Assembly (NCBI GenBank): GCA_031291075.1
Contig: JARLJS010000162.1
Span: 1 to 46,936 of the forward strand
Length of the DNA: 46,936 nt
Origin: Nevskia sp.
GTDB lineage: Bacteria > Pseudomonadota > Gammaproteobacteria > Nevskiales > Nevskiaceae
Direction of reading: 5' to 3'
Shown: piece after piece, positions 45,408 to 46,936 of the stretch
Layout of the letters: each line of letters begins with the position of its first letter
How positions within the stretch are numbered: the stretch's first letter is position 1
Notes under the pieces: generated by a model
Databases searched by the model: none
What the model saw: the letters and a program-made list of their open reading frames with translations, nothing else
Told to the model about the DNA's origin: nothing
Made by a program: the position numbers and the translations under genes

Positions 45408-46780
45408 GGGTGCTCTCCCGTCACGGCGCCGTCGCTGGGCAGGCGCGCGCCGACCTCGCGCGCCAGCTCGCTGCGTGCCAGCCAGTAGTCGCGCAGGCTG
45501 TCGAGGTAGCCGCGGTAGCCGTCGTATTCCTCCCGCCGCGCGCGGATCAGCTCGAACGGTCCGATCAGCATGAAGTTGGCGCGCTCCTGCGCCAGCGCGA
45601 CGACGCGTTCGCGCCGCGGCACGACGTCGCGGTGGTAGCGTTCGGCCCGTTCGCGGGCGGACGCGACACGCGACTGCGCCAGCGCGATCGTGTTGGCGGC
45701 CTGCAGTTCCAGCACGTCCAGCTCGGCGCGGGCCTGTTCCAGCCGCGCCTGCGCCCGCAGCTTCGTCCCTTCGCCCTGGTTGAACAGCGGCAGCTGCAGC
45801 GACAGCGTGGGGCCGAGCAGGTGGGTGCCGTCGGCGTCGCGTTCGCCCTGCACGCCGATCGCGGCGTCGCCGAGCAGGCGGTAGGAGCGGGCCACCCCCA
45901 AGGCGTCTTCCAGCGCCGCCAGCTCGCGGCGCTTGGCGGCGAGGTCGAGGCGGCTGCGCTCCGCCAGCGTCCGCAGCTCGGCCAGCGAGTCCTCCTGCGC
46001 CGGCGGCGCGGGCAGGTGTTCGGGCACGCGCCAGCCGTCGCGGTCGGGCGTCAGGCCCATGAGCTGCCGCAGATCGATCCTGGCGGCCAGCGCCTCCTGG
46101 TGGGACGCGGCCGCGTCGGCCTGTGCCTGCGCCGCCTCCGCCAGGTTCAGCTCCAGTTCCAGCTCGGGCAGGTTGCCGGCATCGAAGTAACGCTGCGCCA
46201 GTTGCGCCGAAGTGTCCGCCGCCTCGGCTACGATCTGTTGCAGCCGCTGCGCTTCCTGCGCCGCGATCAGCCGGTAGTACGCCGCTTGCACCGTGGCGGA
46301 ACGGGCGAGGATCGCGGCGCCGACCTCGAGCCGCGTGCGTTCGAACTCCGCCTGCGCCAAGCGCGAGCGCGCCGGCAGCAGCAGCAGGCCGAGGAAGTCC
46401 TGGCTCAGGCCGTAGTCGTAGCGGTCCACTGCGCCGGGCGTGCCGGTGAACAGCACCGCGCCGGACAGCACCGGGTTGCTGAGGCGTCCGGCGTCGTAGA
46501 CCTCGGCGGCGCTGAAACCGAGGCGGGCGTAGTCTGCACGCAGCTCGGGGCTGGACAGCAGCGCCACGCGCACCGCGTCGTCGGCGGACAGCGGGTTCCC
46601 CGCCAGGATGCCGTCCACCAGCTTCGCGCTGGCCTTGTCCGGGGCGGATACGGCGGGCAGGCCGCGCTCCTGCAGCAGCGCCTGCACCTGCGGCATGCCG
46701 CGATCCTCGGGCAGGGCGGCGCAGCCGGCCAGCAGCGCGGCAGACAGGAGGGTGCTGGCGATGCGCCCGGGTCGCGGCAT
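45404..46780 (-). CDS. TolC family outer-membrane efflux lipoprotein
   Basis: A 458-residue outer-membrane factor. The signal ends in lipobox LLAGC (near residue 20), so it is a lipoprotein. Two OEP repeats follow, with long helices (for example AQAQADAAASHQEALAARID and LEQARAELDVLELQAANTIA). Start: ATG 46780, or TTG 46792 in the same frame, which has AGGA 7 bp upstream and is at least as likely. It pairs with a multicopper oxidase, as in CopB/CusC-type copper systems. The inner-membrane pump and adaptor are not in the window. The promoter upstream looks MerR-type. Confidence 0.9.
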   Translation of the reverse strand: MPRPGRIASTLLSAALLAGCAALPEDRGMPQVQALLQERGLPAVSAPDKASAKLVDGILAGNPLSADDAVRVALLSSPELRADYARLGFSAAEVYDAGRLSNPVLSGAVLFTGTPGAVDRYDYGLSQDFLGLLLLPARSRLAQAEFERTRLEVGAAILARSATVQAAYYRLIAAQEAQRLQQIVAEAADTSAQLAQRYFDAGNLPELELELNLAEAAQAQADAAASHQEALAARIDLRQLMGLTPDRDGWRVPEHLPAPPAQEDSLAELRTLAERSRLDLAAKRRELAALEDALGVARSYRLLGDAAIGVQGERDADGTHLLGPTLSLQLPLFNQGEGTKLRAQARLEQARAELDVLELQAANTIALAQSRVASARERAERYHRDVVPRRERVVALAQERANFMLIGPFELIRARREEYDGYRGYLDSLRDYWLARSELAREVGARLPSDGAVTGEHP

Positions 46781-46815
46781 GAACGTCTTCAAGTGCGTGT
46801 CCTGATTGGGAGGGA

Positions 46816-46847
46816 CACTAAACCCTGCATGCAAGTCCAGGGTCAAG
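46816..46847 (-). promoter_or_regulatory. MerR/CueR-type promoter of the copper operon
   Basis: On the minus strand, -35 TTGACC (46842-46847) and -10 TAGTGT (46816-46821) are 20 bp apart, longer than normal. Inside is the dyad ACCCTG-N10-CAGGGT (46823-46844). A 19-20 bp spacer with a dyad is the hallmark of promoters untwisted by MerR-family activators such as CueR. No merR-type gene is seen in the window. Confidence 0.7.
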
Positions 46848-46851
46848 CGTT

Positions 46852-46936
46852 CAGGGCGGCGCTGGCGACTCTTCCTTCCCGCCGCCGCCGTCCTCGTCCT
46901 GCGGTCGCGGCAGCAGGCTGCGCCGCAGCAGGCTGC
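46852..46936 (-). CDS. C-terminal end of an unidentified upstream protein
   Basis: A minus-strand frame open to the right edge ends with RRSLLPRPQDEDGGGGKEES and APP, then TGA at 46852-46854. A basic stretch followed by an acidic, Gly-rich tail is common at the cytosolic end of membrane proteins, but only 27 residues are visible and no family can be assigned. It precedes the copper operon on the same strand. Confidence 0.4.

Overview
The window is GC-rich chromosomal DNA, probably from a gammaproteobacterium. Evidence for this is the DUF6763- and DUF6455-type proteins, the short HPF and Hsp20 forms, PpsA, and FNR-type operators; the genus cannot be told from sequence alone. The first ~1.5 kb differs: it is lower in GC and consists of insertion debris. 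An IS630-type end, a 160-bp MITE and a third IS630-like terminus each sit at a CTAG target. An NCS2 (uracil/xanthine-type) permease gene is destroyed by two of them, and a relaxase remnant lies alongside.

1.5-10.4 kb is a glycan module. A GH3 beta-glucosidase (minus) diverges from a tightly overlapping plus-strand operon: GH144-like glycoamylase/beta-1,2-glucanase, GH15 glucoamylase, SbmA/YddA-type ABC protein and secreted CocE/S15-type hydrolase. The last two have intact frames but have lost catalytic residues: Walker A Lys, signature Gly and H-loop His in one, and Ser/Asp/His in the other. 10.5-13.7 kb carries a J-domain/ankyrin protein, a cytosolic FixL-like kinase with the haem-PAS His and Arg conserved, and a FixJ-like receiver with no output domain.

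13.2-41.1 kb is the most interesting part. Ten TTGAY-N4-RTCAA (FNR/FixK/DNR-type) sites lie in intergenic DNA, nearly all at the class II distance from a -10-like hexamer. They precede: receiver; phosphoribosyltransferase and divergent class II ribonucleotide reductase (nrdJ); HPF-cytochrome c and divergent DUF6763; PEP synthase; an orphan GspE-like ATPase; FtsH; a second cytochrome c; Hsp20; DUF6455 protein plus wax-ester/diacylglycerol acyltransferase; and a small coiled-coil protein plus CHAD protein. The content closely parallels the mycobacterial DosR dormancy regulon (NrdZ, its neighbouring phosphoribosyltransferase, HspX, Rv2004c-like kinase, Tgs1, a ribosome hibernation factor), but the operators are FNR-like. 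I infer a low-oxygen survival island covering DNA precursor supply without O2, ribosome hibernation, protein quality control, gluconeogenic entry and storage lipid/polyphosphate functions.

Interspersed are a giant hybrid sensor kinase with an apparent frameshift followed by a translationally coupled diguanylate cyclase (19.2-25.0 kb), and a rhomboid protease/ABC exporter operon (27.8-30.0 kb). 41.2-44.1 kb holds a PF10118 hydrolase, an SDR and a divergent AraC regulator. 44.1-46.9 kb is a copper-type operon (Tat multicopper oxidase and TolC-family lipoprotein) with a MerR/CueR-type promoter; an unidentified gene enters from the right edge.
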